Part shown: in pieces, positions 1 through 9,434 of the stretch
Position numbering within the stretch: the first letter of the stretch is position 1
How the letters are laid out: each line of letters opens with the position of its first letter
Source: Allohahella sp002354735
GTDB taxonomy: Bacteria; Pseudomonadota; Gammaproteobacteria; Pseudomonadales; Oleiphilaceae
Assembly: GCF_047946665.1 (NCBI RefSeq)
Contig: NZ_CP172312.1
Coordinates: forward strand, 1,178,001 to 1,242,000
Length of the DNA stretch: 64,000 bases
Direction: 5' to 3'
Translations under genes and position numbers: made by a program
Notes under the pieces: generated by a model
Told to the model about the DNA's origin: nothing
Seen by the model: only the letters and a program-made list of their open reading frames with translations
The model's database searches: none

Positions 1-50
1 TGCCCCTGTCGCGTGATCGGGAGCCTCTGCAGCAGACAAGGGCGCCGGTC

Positions 51-1727
51 CTAAACCTGCGCGAGCAGGTAGTTAAGAAGCTGCGGCACAGGACGACCGC
101 TTGCTGCTTTCTTGGCACCGGTGACCCATGCAGTACCTGCCACGTCGAGGTGTGCCCAGCGATATTCCTTGGTGAAGCGTGAGAGGAAGCAGGCCGCTGT
201 GATGGTGCCTGCGCCTTTCGAGCCAATGTTCTGGATATCGGCAAAGGGGCTGTCGATCTGCGGTTGATACACGTCCCACAAGGGCAGTCGCCAGCTGCGG
301 TCGCCACTCCGCTGACCGGCGGCAAGGAGCGCCTGCGCCAATTCGTCGTCTTTTGACAGCAAGGCTGAGGTCTCATGACCCAGAGCCACGATGCACGCGC
401 CTGTCAGCGTGGCAATGTCGACGACCGTAGCCGGCTTGAACTTCTTGATCCAGGTGAGGGTGTCGCAGAGCACCAGACGACCTTCCGCATCAGTGTTCAA
501 TATTTCCACAGTCTGGCCGGACATGGTGGTGACGATGTCGCCAGGCTTGCTCGCCCGTGCGCTTGGCATGTTTTCCGCCGCAGCGATAACGCCGACGACA
601 TTGATGGCTGGCTGTAGCTCGGCGATTGCTTTCATAACGCCCATTACAGAGGCCGCGCCACACATGTCGTACTTCATTTCGTCCATGCCAGCGCCCGGCT
701 TGAGGCTGATGCCACCGGTGTCGAAGGTGATGCCCTTGCCGACGAGTACGTGTGCCTCATCACCGGACTTTGCGCCCATATAGCGCATGGCGATGATGCG
801 CGGCGGTTCATCGCTGCCCTTGGAGACTGACAGGAATGCGCCCATGTTCAGCTTCTTGATTGCTTTTTCGTCGAGAATTTCACAATCGATGTGCTTGTAA
901 TCGCGCGCCAGTGCTTCAGCCTGGTCGGCCAGGTAGCGGGGCGTGCAAACATTGCCTGGGGCGTTACCCAGATTTTTTGTCAATGTCATGCCGGCTGCAA
1001 GTGCCGCCGCCGTCTTGAGTGACCGGCGGAGATCCTGCGCGCTGAGTTCATCGTTGTCGGGACTGACGAAGCTCACCTTCTTCAGCTTCGGCGCCTTTTC
1101 AGCCGAGCTAGTCTTGAAGTCGTTGTAGCGATAGACGACCGCATCATAGGCAAGCATGGCCTGGGCAAAACAATCAGCAGCCAGAATTCGAGTGCTATCA
1201 CCATGACCGAGACTCAGGCTCTGGTCATCGGCTGGTGAGTGCTCGCTCATCTCATCGACAAGTGCAGCCGTCCAGGCGTCGGTAATCTCTGTGGCCTTGC
1301 AGGCTACGGCTGCGCCTGCAGCACCCTGAGCGATCTTGATAAATTTCTGAACCGTGATTTCAGCTGGTGTGCCAACACCGACGAGGATGATTTTTGCGGG
1401 TAGCGCAGCGCCGCTGTCGTTTTGCAGACCTGCTGTTCTGAGCAGACAGGTCGCACCCGGCTCAGGGCTGGCGTCGCCTGAAGATACCATCGCACCGATC
1501 AGGCCATTGAGCTGACTATCCAGTTCGGCTGCCACACCTGAAAGTGGTGCGGCCTTGGCTGTGTCGCCGGCCTCGGCAGTGCGCCGGGATCGTGCTTTGC
1601 CACTTTGGGCTGTGGTGTCGGATCTGGCTGTGCCACCGGCGTCTGCGGAAGGCTCTGCGAACAGGGCGACGAGGAGACATTCAGTCTTTTTTTCGAACGC
1701 TGTTTCGACAATGCTGTGCTTGATCAC
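51..1727 (-). CDS. pepA: Leucyl/cytosol aminopeptidase PepA (M17)
   Basis: M17 metallo-aminopeptidase, a cytoplasmic hexamer that releases N-terminal residues; some homologues also bind DNA. The C-terminal catalytic domain is complete, with VGKGITFDTGGIS, KYDMCGAA and the signature NTDAEGR at about residues 411-417. I chose the GTG with AAAGG about 8 bases upstream, giving 558 residues. The frame stays open to 1901, but that would leave only 8 bases to the divergent lptF, and the extra residues do not look like PepA. The family is usually near 500 residues. The excess is an Ala/Thr/Ser-rich, low-complexity insertion in the N-terminal domain at about residues 29-75, just after the first strand. 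The insertion is unusual; the assignment is secure. Confidence 0.95.
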   Translation of the reverse strand: MIKHSIVETAFEKKTECLLVALFAEPSADAGGTARSDTTAQSGKARSRRTAEAGDTAKAAPLSGVAAELDSQLNGLIGAMVSSGDASPEPGATCLLRTAGLQNDSGAALPAKIILVGVGTPAEITVQKFIKIAQGAAGAAVACKATEITDAWTAALVDEMSEHSPADDQSLSLGHGDSTRILAADCFAQAMLAYDAVVYRYNDFKTSSAEKAPKLKKVSFVSPDNDELSAQDLRRSLKTAAALAAGMTLTKNLGNAPGNVCTPRYLADQAEALARDYKHIDCEILDEKAIKKLNMGAFLSVSKGSDEPPRIIAMRYMGAKSGDEAHVLVGKGITFDTGGISLKPGAGMDEMKYDMCGAASVMGVMKAIAELQPAINVVGVIAAAENMPSARASKPGDIVTTMSGQTVEILNTDAEGRLVLCDTLTWIKKFKPATVVDIATLTGACIVALGHETSALLSKDDELAQALLAAGQRSGDRSWRLPLWDVYQPQIDSPFADIQNIGSKGAGTITAACFLSRFTKEYRWAHLDVAGTAWVTGAKKAASGRPVPQLLNYLLAQV

Positions 1728-1909
1728 TATTGAAGCCTTTGTTCTGGAGTTGTTTGAGTTCAGTTCTGGTCGCCTGACTACAAGACGGGTAGTATAGGCC
1801 GCTCGATAGCGAAATAACCAGAGGCCGGAGCCCGCGTTTAGTGTCCTACGCCATACTTCACGTTCCCGATCGAAATGCATCACCCGCAGTTTCAAAGACA
1901 CTCGTCTGA

Positions 1910-3058
1910 ATGAGTCACGCCATCATTGCGCGCTATATATCGCGCCAGTTGCTGACCAGTATGGCAGCGGTCACGCTGATCCTGCTGTTGATATTCATGA
2001 GCGGCCGTTTCATTCGCTATCTGGCAGATGTCGCCTCGGGACGTTTCTCGGCAGACGTACTGTTCGCCGTGATGGGTTACCGTCTGCCTGGTTTCCTCGA
2101 GCTCATCCTGCCGCTGGCTTTCTTCCTCGGTATCCTGCTCGCGTATGGCCGGATGTACATGGAAAGCGAGATGACGGTACTCAGCGCCTGTGGGATGAGC
2201 CCGCAACAGCTCGTGGTCATCACCATGATTCCGGCTTCGGTTGTCATGGCCATCGTTGCGGCACTGAGCCTGTATATGAGCCCCTGGGGCGTGAGACACG
2301 TCGAGCGGATTTTCTATGAGCAGAGCAAGGTCACCGAGTTCGAGCTATTGGTGCCTGGCCGTTTCCAGAGTCTCAGAGACGGGAACCGCGTAACCTATAC
2401 CGAGTCGCTGTCGGCAGACAAGACCGAGATGCAATCGGTATTCATTGCCGAGCGAGATGAAACGGACGGAACGATTGCCGTTCTGGTAGCCGAGCGGGGA
2501 CGGCAGGAAATCATGCCTGAAACCGGCACTCGCTACATCATTCTCGACGACGGCGCCCGCTATGATGGCCAGCCCGGTCGCAGCGATTATTCGGTCGTGA
2601 CTTATCAGGACTACGGGCTGAAGCTCACGGATTCCCTTGAAGGCCGCAAGCGCGAGCAGATCGAAGGGCTGCCGACGGCATCGCTCTGGCGCTCCGCGAC
2701 CCCTGAGCATGAGGCGCTATTGCAATGGCGGCTATCACTGCCGCTGCTGGTTCCCGTTGTGGCACTCATTGCCATTGCCATGTCCAGGGTGAATCCGCGT
2801 CAGGGCCGATTCTTCCATCTGCTGCCGGCCATGCTGGTCTATCTGGCTTATCTCGGTCTGCTCATTGTCGCGCGCAAGCAACTGGAGAAGGAGCGTTTGC
2901 CTGAATGGCTCGGGCTCTGGGTTGTTCACATTGCGTTCTTTATCCTTGCCTTGTTCATGATATTCGGACCGAAGCTGCTGCAGCGACTGTTCGGCAGCAA
3001 GAAGACGCTTCCACCTGCCTATGCACAATTCCCGCCGCAGACAGGAGCGGGTGAATGA
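1910..3058 (+). CDS. lptF: LPS export permease LptF
   Basis: Inner-membrane half of the LptB2FG ABC transporter, which extracts lipopolysaccharide from the inner membrane and passes it to the LptC-A-D bridge. The 382-residue length is typical. The N-terminus (MSHAIIARYISRQLL) leads into transmembrane segments, followed by a periplasmic beta-jellyroll region at about residues 120-260 and three more hydrophobic segments at the C-terminus (for example LPLLVPVVALIAIAMSRVNP). The stop overlaps the lptG start by four bases (ATGA), so the two are translationally coupled. It is divergent from pepA, as in many gammaproteobacteria. Confidence 0.95.
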   Translation: MSHAIIARYISRQLLTSMAAVTLILLLIFMSGRFIRYLADVASGRFSADVLFAVMGYRLPGFLELILPLAFFLGILLAYGRMYMESEMTVLSACGMSPQQLVVITMIPASVVMAIVAALSLYMSPWGVRHVERIFYEQSKVTEFELLVPGRFQSLRDGNRVTYTESLSADKTEMQSVFIAERDETDGTIAVLVAERGRQEIMPETGTRYIILDDGARYDGQPGRSDYSVVTYQDYGLKLTDSLEGRKREQIEGLPTASLWRSATPEHEALLQWRLSLPLLVPVVALIAIAMSRVNPRQGRFFHLLPAMLVYLAYLGLLIVARKQLEKERLPEWLGLWVVHIAFFILALFMIFGPKLLQRLFGSKKTLPPAYAQFPPQTGAGE

Positions 3059-4131
3059 TTCTTTCTAACGGTAAGCTGCTCAACCGCTACGTCACCTTGA
3101 CGGTGGCGGGGGCAATGATGGTCGTGCTGTTTATCGTGCTTGCGCTGGACCTGGTGTTTGCATTCATCGCTGAAACGGATGATCTCAAGAACAGCTACCA
3201 GTTTCCGCAGGCACTCGAGTTCATGTTGCTCACCGTGCCCCGGCGCATTTATGACTATCTGCCACTCGCAGCGTTCATCGGCAGTCTTGTCGGCCTGGGT
3301 ACACTCGCCAACAGTTCCGAACTCACGGTCATGCGGTCGGCGGGTGTGTCCATCGCCCGCCTGATCTGGATGGCCATGAAGCCCGCGCTGGTCGTGGTCG
3401 TAGCAGGGCTGCTCATCGGTGAATATGTTGCCCCCTATACCGAGCAGCGTGCGCAAACCCAGAAGGCGGTACAGCAGGGCGCGTCCGACAACCTGGCTTC
3501 GAGCAGCGGCGTCTGGCACCGCGAGGGCGAGTCCTATATGCACTTCAACGCCGTACAGCTCGACGGCACGCTCTATGGCGTGAGTCTGTTCGAGCTCGAT
3601 GTCAACAACCGTTTGCAGAGCGCAAGTTTTGCCAGGCGCGCGGTGTATGACAGCGGTAACTGGCAGCTGTTGGAGGTGAGTACCACAAGTTTCGAAGGCA
3701 GCCGCACGAGCAGTCGCTTCGAACAAAGCCGGGACTGGCAAACAGGCCTTACACCTGGCGTCTTGAAGGTGCTGATCGTCAAGCCAGAGTACCTGTCCAT
3801 CAAGGGGCTCTACACCTACATGAACTACCTCCGGGCGCAGGCGCTTGATGCCAGCGAGTATGCGATGGCATTCTGGAAGAAGGTGCTGCAACCAGCCGCC
3901 ACAGCCGTGCTCGTGCTCATAGCCATCTCCTTCATTTTCGGTCCTTTACGCTCGGTGACCATGGGCTTTCGCGTTTTTTGCGGAATCATCGTCGGACTTC
4001 TGTTCAAATATGCCCAGGATCTGCTGGGCCCCGCGAGCCTGGTCTTCGGCTTCAACCCAATAATCGCCACGCTGACGCCCATTATCGTGAGTGCTGTTAT
4101 TGGTATTGTGCTATTGCGGCGGGTGCGCTGA
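3055..4131 (+). CDS. lptG: LPS export permease LptG
   Basis: Second permease subunit of LptB2FG, 358 residues. It has the YjgP/YjgQ layout: N-terminal membrane segments (LTVAGAMMVVLFIVLALDLVFAF), the conserved stretch around TVPRRIYDYLPLAAFIGSLVGLG, a periplasmic jellyroll and C-terminal helices (AVLVLIAISFIFGPLRSVTM). It starts inside the lptF stop codon. As usual, the ATPase lptB is not beside it. Confidence 0.95.
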   Translation: MILSNGKLLNRYVTLTVAGAMMVVLFIVLALDLVFAFIAETDDLKNSYQFPQALEFMLLTVPRRIYDYLPLAAFIGSLVGLGTLANSSELTVMRSAGVSIARLIWMAMKPALVVVVAGLLIGEYVAPYTEQRAQTQKAVQQGASDNLASSSGVWHREGESYMHFNAVQLDGTLYGVSLFELDVNNRLQSASFARRAVYDSGNWQLLEVSTTSFEGSRTSSRFEQSRDWQTGLTPGVLKVLIVKPEYLSIKGLYTYMNYLRAQALDASEYAMAFWKKVLQPAATAVLVLIAISFIFGPLRSVTMGFRVFCGIIVGLLFKYAQDLLGPASLVFGFNPIIATLTPIIVSAVIGIVLLRRVR

Positions 4132-4174
4132 TTCATTCTGTGTCGATTAGACAGTTGTCAGGAGTTGGTATCGG

Positions 4175-5770
4175 TTGAAGCGAACAGGCAAGCGGTTCAG
4201 GCCAGGGTCGGCTGACAGCCAGTATGATGTCATCATCATCGGGTCAGGTATTGGCTCGCTGGTTTGCGCCGCGCTGCTTGCGCTTCGCAACCGTCGTGTG
4301 TGTGTGCTCGAGCAGCACTACACCACTGGCGGCCTGACGCAGACCTTCGAGCGTGCCGGCTATGAATGGGATATCGGTGTCAACGCCATCGGCGGCGTAC
4401 TGCGGAGTACCGATCAGTTGCGTCGGCTCTTCGATATGGTCAGCTCAGGTCGGCTGCAATGGACTGCGCTGCCTGATAATGAAGATCAGGTCTATATCAA
4501 TGATCAGCACTATTCACTGCCAGCTGGTCGGGAGGCGCTGCGCTCGAATCTGAAAGCCTACTTTCCGCTCGAGCACAAGGCGATCGACCGATACATCTCG
4601 ATGGTTGATGACCTGGCTGGTCGCACTCGTCAATTGTATGCATGGCAGGCGCTGCGCAAGCCATATGCCGCGGTTGCCGAGCTGTGGCGGCGGGTCGGTT
4701 TGCCTGCCTGGGCCTGGCAGACAACAGCTGAGGTCATGAATTCGCTGACCGGTAACCAGATGCTGGCAAGCGTCCTGACGAGTCGCTGGGGCAACTACGG
4801 CCTTCCACCTGCGCAGTCCGCTTTTCTGATGCATGCGCTGGCGGTCAGTCACTTCTTTTCCGGGCGAGCTTGCCCACAGGGTGGCGGCTGGGCTATTGCC
4901 GATAGCATCATTCCTACTATCGAAGCTGCCGGTGGCGATGTGTTCACCTACGCCAAGGTCAATGCCATCACGCTTAATGGTCGTAAGGCTGTTGGTGTCG
5001 TAGTGGATTCGAGTGAGCAGATCCGTGCGCCGATAATCATTAGCGGCGCGGGCCTGCTGCCGACGCTGCAGCTCCTCCCGCGTTCAGAATTCCTGCAAAA
5101 CAGCCTGTTCAGCCGGCTCGGTCACCTTAAGCTGTCTACCGGGCACCTGGCGCTCTTCATTGGCTTGAAGGGCGATGCCCAGACGCTGGGGCTCTCGCAG
5201 CAGACTTACTGGCTGAGCCCCAGCCCCCGCCATGACGAAAACCTCGCCGCGTTCGACAAGGACCCGGGTGCACCATTGCCGCTCACTCATATTACGTTTC
5301 CATCGTCACGTGCAGTGAGCTGGCCAGACCAGTATCCCGGACGTTCCACTGCGCAGGTGCTCGTGCCGGCACGCTGCGAGTGGTTTGACAACTGGGCGCA
5401 GACCACCTGGAACCAGCGAGGCGATGGGTATGATCAACTCAAGAGCGTCTTTACCGATAGACTCCTGAGCCAGTTGCTTAAGGTCAGACCGGATCTTGAA
5501 GCAGCACTCGATTTTTCCGAGCTCTCCACGCCCTTGTCGACCCGCCACTTTCTCAATAACATCCAGGGTGAAATGTTTGGATTGGCGCATACGCCGGCAC
5601 GATTCCGCGAAAGTGTGTTGCATCCGCAGACGCCGGTATCGAATCTGTATTTGACCGGATCGGATGTCGTGACGGCCGGACTTGGCGGCGCTGCGAGGGC
5701 AGGCATGCTGACGGCTTCAGTGGTCCTCGGCCTTGAAAGTCTGGCCCATCTGTCGGTCCTGCGTTTTTAG
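4175..5770 (+). CDS. FAD-dependent oxidoreductase, CrtI/CrtISO/RetSat-like
   Basis: Flavoprotein of the phytoene desaturase / carotenoid isomerase / retinol saturase superfamily. The dinucleotide-binding motif DVIIIGSGIGSLVCAALLA lies near residues 19-37, followed by the family-typical EQHYTTGGLTQTF. The C-terminus carries NLYLTGSDVVTAGLGGAARAG, the usual second FAD contact. The 531-residue length fits. The start is TTG with GGAG ten bases upstream; no ATG fits the N-terminus better. It lies 43 bases after lptG on the same strand. No other carotenoid gene is in the window, so the substrate is unknown and the name should stay at superfamily level. Confidence 0.8.
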   Translation: MKRTGKRFRPGSADSQYDVIIIGSGIGSLVCAALLALRNRRVCVLEQHYTTGGLTQTFERAGYEWDIGVNAIGGVLRSTDQLRRLFDMVSSGRLQWTALPDNEDQVYINDQHYSLPAGREALRSNLKAYFPLEHKAIDRYISMVDDLAGRTRQLYAWQALRKPYAAVAELWRRVGLPAWAWQTTAEVMNSLTGNQMLASVLTSRWGNYGLPPAQSAFLMHALAVSHFFSGRACPQGGGWAIADSIIPTIEAAGGDVFTYAKVNAITLNGRKAVGVVVDSSEQIRAPIIISGAGLLPTLQLLPRSEFLQNSLFSRLGHLKLSTGHLALFIGLKGDAQTLGLSQQTYWLSPSPRHDENLAAFDKDPGAPLPLTHITFPSSRAVSWPDQYPGRSTAQVLVPARCEWFDNWAQTTWNQRGDGYDQLKSVFTDRLLSQLLKVRPDLEAALDFSELSTPLSTRHFLNNIQGEMFGLAHTPARFRESVLHPQTPVSNLYLTGSDVVTAGLGGAARAGMLTASVVLGLESLAHLSVLRF

Positions 5771-5844
5771 TATGAGAGCCGGCTGGCATTTCGAGTGTCT
5801 ACGGCACACAATAGGGCAGTGTCCAGTTAACGGGAAAAGCTGAA

Positions 5845-7086
5845 ATGAACAAGCCTGTCGCGCCCCAGCGATCTGATTTCGATGCCTATATGGTTCCTAA
5901 CTATTCACCGGGTTCTATCATTCCGGTGCGCGGCGAAGGCTCCCGCGTATGGGATCAGTCCGATCGCGAGTTCATAGATTTTGCTGGCGGCATTGCAGTA
6001 ACTTCGCTTGGGCATGCCCATCCGGAGCTTGTTGCAGTTCTGCATGAGCAAGGCAGTAAACTGTGGCACCTGAGTAACGTGCTGGCCAATGAGCCGGCAC
6101 TGAAGCTCGCGAAACAGCTGACCGGGCTAACCTTCGCCGATAAGGTGCTCTTCGCGAACAGCGGCGCGGAGGCTAATGAAGCGGCTTTCAAACTGGCGCG
6201 TCGCTATGCCTGGGATACCTTCGGTGAAGGCAAGCACGAGATCGTTGCCTGCGACAACAGTTTCCATGGCCGCACGCTCTTCACAGTCAGTGTGGGCGGG
6301 CAGATGAAGTACCGTGAAGGCTTTGAGCCAGTGCCTGGCGGAATCAGCCACGTTCCCTTCAATAGCTGTAGCGCTCTGGAGGCGGCCATTGGTCCGCAGA
6401 CCTGCGCCTTTGTGGTGGAGCCGATACAGGGCGAGGGTGGCGTGACGCCAGCCTGTGCTACTTTCCTGCACAAGGCCCGGGAGTTGTGCGACAAGCATGA
6501 TGCCCTGCTGATTTTTGATGAAGTGCAGTCCGGCGTTGGCCGCAGCGGATTCCTTTACGCCTACGAACACTATGGCGTCAAGCCCGATATTCTCAGCACG
6601 GCCAAGGGCCTTGGTGGCGGCTTCCCAGTGGCGGCAATGCTGTGTACCGACAAGGTGGCCGGCAGCTTCAAGGTGGGTACCCACGGCAGCACCTATGGTG
6701 GTAACCCCCTCGCATGTGCCGTGGCTTCCAAAGTCATCGAGATCGTCACGCGTCCGGAGGTGCTCAAGGGCGTCAGTGCCCGCAGTGAGCAGTTCCGTAC
6801 CAGTCTCGAAGCCATCAACCAGCGTTTCGACATCTTCAAGGAAGTTCGCGGCATGGGCCTTTTGCTGGGTGCCCAGTTGCAGGATCGGTTCGAGGGCAAG
6901 GCCCGCGACTTCATGCAGGCTGGGCTTGAAGCTGGCGTCATGGTGTTGGTCGCTGGCACGAGCGTCATGCGATTTGCACCGAGCCTCATCATTCCTGAAG
7001 CCGATATCGATGAAGGTATGGCCCGCTTCGCCGGCGCAATAGAAAAGACCATTGCCAAGCTGGACGCAGAAGCCGGAGCAGCCTGA
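5845..7086 (+). CDS. astC: Succinylornithine/acetylornithine aminotransferase
   Basis: Class III PLP-dependent aminotransferase, first gene of an arginine succinyltransferase operon. It transfers the amino group of N2-succinylornithine to 2-oxoglutarate. The full length is 413 residues, with VLFANSGAEANEAAFKLAR (phosphate cup), FDEVQSGVGRSG (PLP ring Asp) and STAKGLGGGFP carrying Schiff-base Lys254. The gene overlaps the next start by one base. ArgD homologues do the biosynthetic version of the reaction, and enzymes of this group often do both. The operon context argues for the catabolic role. Confidence 0.93.
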   Translation: MNKPVAPQRSDFDAYMVPNYSPGSIIPVRGEGSRVWDQSDREFIDFAGGIAVTSLGHAHPELVAVLHEQGSKLWHLSNVLANEPALKLAKQLTGLTFADKVLFANSGAEANEAAFKLARRYAWDTFGEGKHEIVACDNSFHGRTLFTVSVGGQMKYREGFEPVPGGISHVPFNSCSALEAAIGPQTCAFVVEPIQGEGGVTPACATFLHKARELCDKHDALLIFDEVQSGVGRSGFLYAYEHYGVKPDILSTAKGLGGGFPVAAMLCTDKVAGSFKVGTHGSTYGGNPLACAVASKVIEIVTRPEVLKGVSARSEQFRTSLEAINQRFDIFKEVRGMGLLLGAQLQDRFEGKARDFMQAGLEAGVMVLVAGTSVMRFAPSLIIPEADIDEGMARFAGAIEKTIAKLDAEAGAA

Positions 7087-8171
7087 TGATTATCGTGCGG
7101 CCAGTCCAGGCTGGTGATCAGCCGGGCATCGAAAAGTTGATCTTCGAGAGCGAAGCACCGATCTCTTCGTTACCCACCGACCGTGAATGGCTCGGCCGCC
7201 GAATCGAACAGTCGGTGCAGAGCTTCCGTCACGACGCCGAGCTCAAGGGCTCGGAGCGCTTCATCTTCGTCCTGTATGACGAGGAGCATCGGGAGGTGCT
7301 TGGTACGGCGGGACTGAGTACCGTGGCCGGCGCTGAAGTACCGTTCTACAACTATCGACTCGACGAAATCATCCACGCCTCCAAAGCACACGGCGTCTAC
7401 AATCCGGTCCAGATCCTCAGTCTTGCCCATGATCTCAGTAACGCTACGCTGTTATCGTCATTCACCCTCGCTAATCGGCTGAAGGCCACTGAATATCGTG
7501 ATCTCCTGTCGCGAGCGAGGCTGCTTTACATGCACCACTGCAGGGAGCGCTTTCAACGCCGTTGCATCGTCGAAATCCAGGGCGTCGCCGTGGATCATGG
7601 CCGCTATCCCGGCACGTCACCGTTCTGGGAAAATGTCGGCAGACATTTTTTCGATATCGATTTCATGGAAGCTGATCAGCACGTCGCCACACTGGGCAAG
7701 ACCTTCATCGCCGAGTTGATGCCAGCTACGCCACTTTATCTTCCGTTATTGCATGAAGAGGCGAGGGCAGTTATCGGTCTCCCGCACGAGCAGGCTGCGC
7801 CGAACATGCGATTCCTTCAAAGTCAGGGTTTCGAACTGAGCCAGTATGTCGATATTTTCGATGCTGGCCCGGTGCTTGAGGCACCAACTGAACGGCTCGT
7901 GAAAGGCCAGCAGGTTGTCGCCAAGCAGGTACGACTCAGTTCCGGTGGCAAATATGCCTCAGGCGGACAGGGCGCAGCGATGGGCGCGGCCTACATCGGT
8001 ATGAATGGAGATCTCACGGATTTTCGTGCGACGCTCATTCAGATGACCGAGGGTCTGGGTGACGTGCAACGTATCCGTAAGCAGGATGCAGATGCACTTC
8101 GACTAGCAGAGAACGATACCTTGTTTTACTCGCGCATCAGACCGGGACAGGCCGCTTATGAACTCAGTTGA
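7086..8171 (+). CDS. aruF: Arginine N-succinyltransferase, AruF-type subunit
   Basis: AstA-family GNAT-like enzyme that transfers succinyl from succinyl-CoA to the alpha-amino group of L-arginine. It begins IIVRPVQAGDQPGIEKLI and has the family stretches PFYNYRLDEIIHAS, SPFWENVGRHFF, GKTFIAELMP and QGFELSQYVDIFDAGP. Its 361 residues are near the family's usual 340. Pseudomonas uses two homologous subunits (AruF and AruG), and the next gene is the second copy. The subunit letter is assigned by gene order, not from diagnostic residues. Confidence 0.9.
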   Translation: MIIVRPVQAGDQPGIEKLIFESEAPISSLPTDREWLGRRIEQSVQSFRHDAELKGSERFIFVLYDEEHREVLGTAGLSTVAGAEVPFYNYRLDEIIHASKAHGVYNPVQILSLAHDLSNATLLSSFTLANRLKATEYRDLLSRARLLYMHHCRERFQRRCIVEIQGVAVDHGRYPGTSPFWENVGRHFFDIDFMEADQHVATLGKTFIAELMPATPLYLPLLHEEARAVIGLPHEQAAPNMRFLQSQGFELSQYVDIFDAGPVLEAPTERLVKGQQVVAKQVRLSSGGKYASGGQGAAMGAAYIGMNGDLTDFRATLIQMTEGLGDVQRIRKQDADALRLAENDTLFYSRIRPGQAAYELS

Positions 8172-8213
8172 CCAACCGACGCGTCTCCTCTCCAGCGTTC
8201 TGGAGCTAGCATC

Positions 8214-9434
8214 ATGCTGATACGTCCGATTCAGATGGAAGATCTCGACCAGATGGTCGAACTGGCGACAGCTGCCGGCATCGGCGTGACCTCGTTACCG
8301 TCAGATCGAGCCCGCCTGCTGCAGCGAATTGCAACCTCGGTAGACTCATTCGCTGGCAAGCGTAGTCACGCCGAAGCCGACTATCTCTTCGCGCTGCAGG
8401 ATACAGACGCCGATCATATGCTCGGTGTTTGTGGCGTAAAGGCCAGTGTCGGCCTCGATGAGGTCTGGTACAACTATCGGGTGTCGCAGACTGTCACTGC
8501 CTCGAAGGAAATGCATCTGCACAAGCGTATGCAGACGCTCCACCTCAGCAACGATATGACCGGCGCTACCGAGATCTGCTCCTTGCTACTGCACCCCGAC
8601 TGCCGCAAATCCGCACGGCGCACACCATGTGGCAGCTTTCTTTCGAAGTGCCGTTTTCTGTTCCTCGCGGCGTATGCAGAGCAGTTCGACTCCCGGGTTT
8701 TTGCCGAGATGCGAGGGCAATCTGACGATGAGGGGCATTCGCCATTCTGGGAAGCCCTGGGCGAACACTTCTTTCATTTCGAGTTCCCGCAGGCGGACTA
8801 CCTCAGTGGCACCGGCAACAAGGCCTTCATAGCCGAGCTCATGCCCAGGCATCCGATTTACACGGTCTTCCTGAACGAGGCGGCGCGCGACTGCATTTCC
8901 CAGGTGCACAGAGATACGATGCCGGCGCTGCGGATGCTTGAGGCTGAAGGCTTCCGCAAGAACAACATGATCGATATTTTCGATGGCGGACCTTGTGTAG
9001 AGGCGGAGCTCGCAAGTATCGATGCCGTCGAGCGAACACAGGCGGCGACTCTGCGTGAATTGGCTTCAATACGACCGTTTTTGGAGCTGCCCGATACAGA
9101 ACCCGGTGAAACCGCGGTCATGGTGGCGCCGGATCCGTCAGCACTCAAGGCGCTTGGGCTGCCGTTCGCCATGGGGGACTTCCGTGTTCGCCTAAGCGAT
9201 CTGGCCATGCTCGATCAGCTCGTCACTGATACCGATAATCATGGCCTGCAGGGCGCACTGTTCGATACGCTGTTGACCCGCGAGCTGCGGTCCGCAGCCG
9301 AATCTGCAAAGATCGACTGGCTCGACCTGCCTCTGTTGATCACAAGACTCAAGCCAGTGCTCAACAGTCAGCACGGTATTCAGATCGATCGCAACACACA
9401 TGTGGAGCAAATAGATGACAAGCCAGTCAGTTGA
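8214..9434 (+). CDS. aruG: Arginine N-succinyltransferase, AruG-type subunit
   Basis: Second AstA-family subunit, clearly homologous to the preceding gene (compare MLIRPIQMEDLDQMVELA, VWYNYRVSQTVTAS, SPFWEALGEHFFHFEF, NKAFIAELMPRHPIY, MIDIFDGGPCVEAE). At 406 residues it is longer than usual. About 70 extra C-terminal residues follow the normal end of the fold and resemble nothing I recognise. The stop lies 20 bases inside astD, so the two are probably translationally coupled. AGC-ATC-ATG at the start has only a weak GGAG-like site (TCTGGAG) upstream. Confidence 0.88.
   Translation: MLIRPIQMEDLDQMVELATAAGIGVTSLPSDRARLLQRIATSVDSFAGKRSHAEADYLFALQDTDADHMLGVCGVKASVGLDEVWYNYRVSQTVTASKEMHLHKRMQTLHLSNDMTGATEICSLLLHPDCRKSARRTPCGSFLSKCRFLFLAAYAEQFDSRVFAEMRGQSDDEGHSPFWEALGEHFFHFEFPQADYLSGTGNKAFIAELMPRHPIYTVFLNEAARDCISQVHRDTMPALRMLEAEGFRKNNMIDIFDGGPCVEAELASIDAVERTQAATLRELASIRPFLELPDTEPGETAVMVAPDPSALKALGLPFAMGDFRVRLSDLAMLDQLVTDTDNHGLQGALFDTLLTRELRSAAESAKIDWLDLPLLITRLKPVLNSQHGIQIDRNTHVEQIDDKPVS

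Noticed and set aside
1..50. Possible end of another gene at the left edge
   Set aside because: Only 50 bases are available and they show no motif or clear reading frame.
1728..1909. Longer pepA reading to 1901
   Set aside because: It would leave no room for the divergent lptF promoter and adds 58 residues unlike any PepA; the internal GTG has a ribosome site.
3019..3891. 290-codon minus-strand frame opposite lptG
   Set aside because: Shadow of lptG; composition is His/Cys/Arg-rich and there is no domain or ribosome site.
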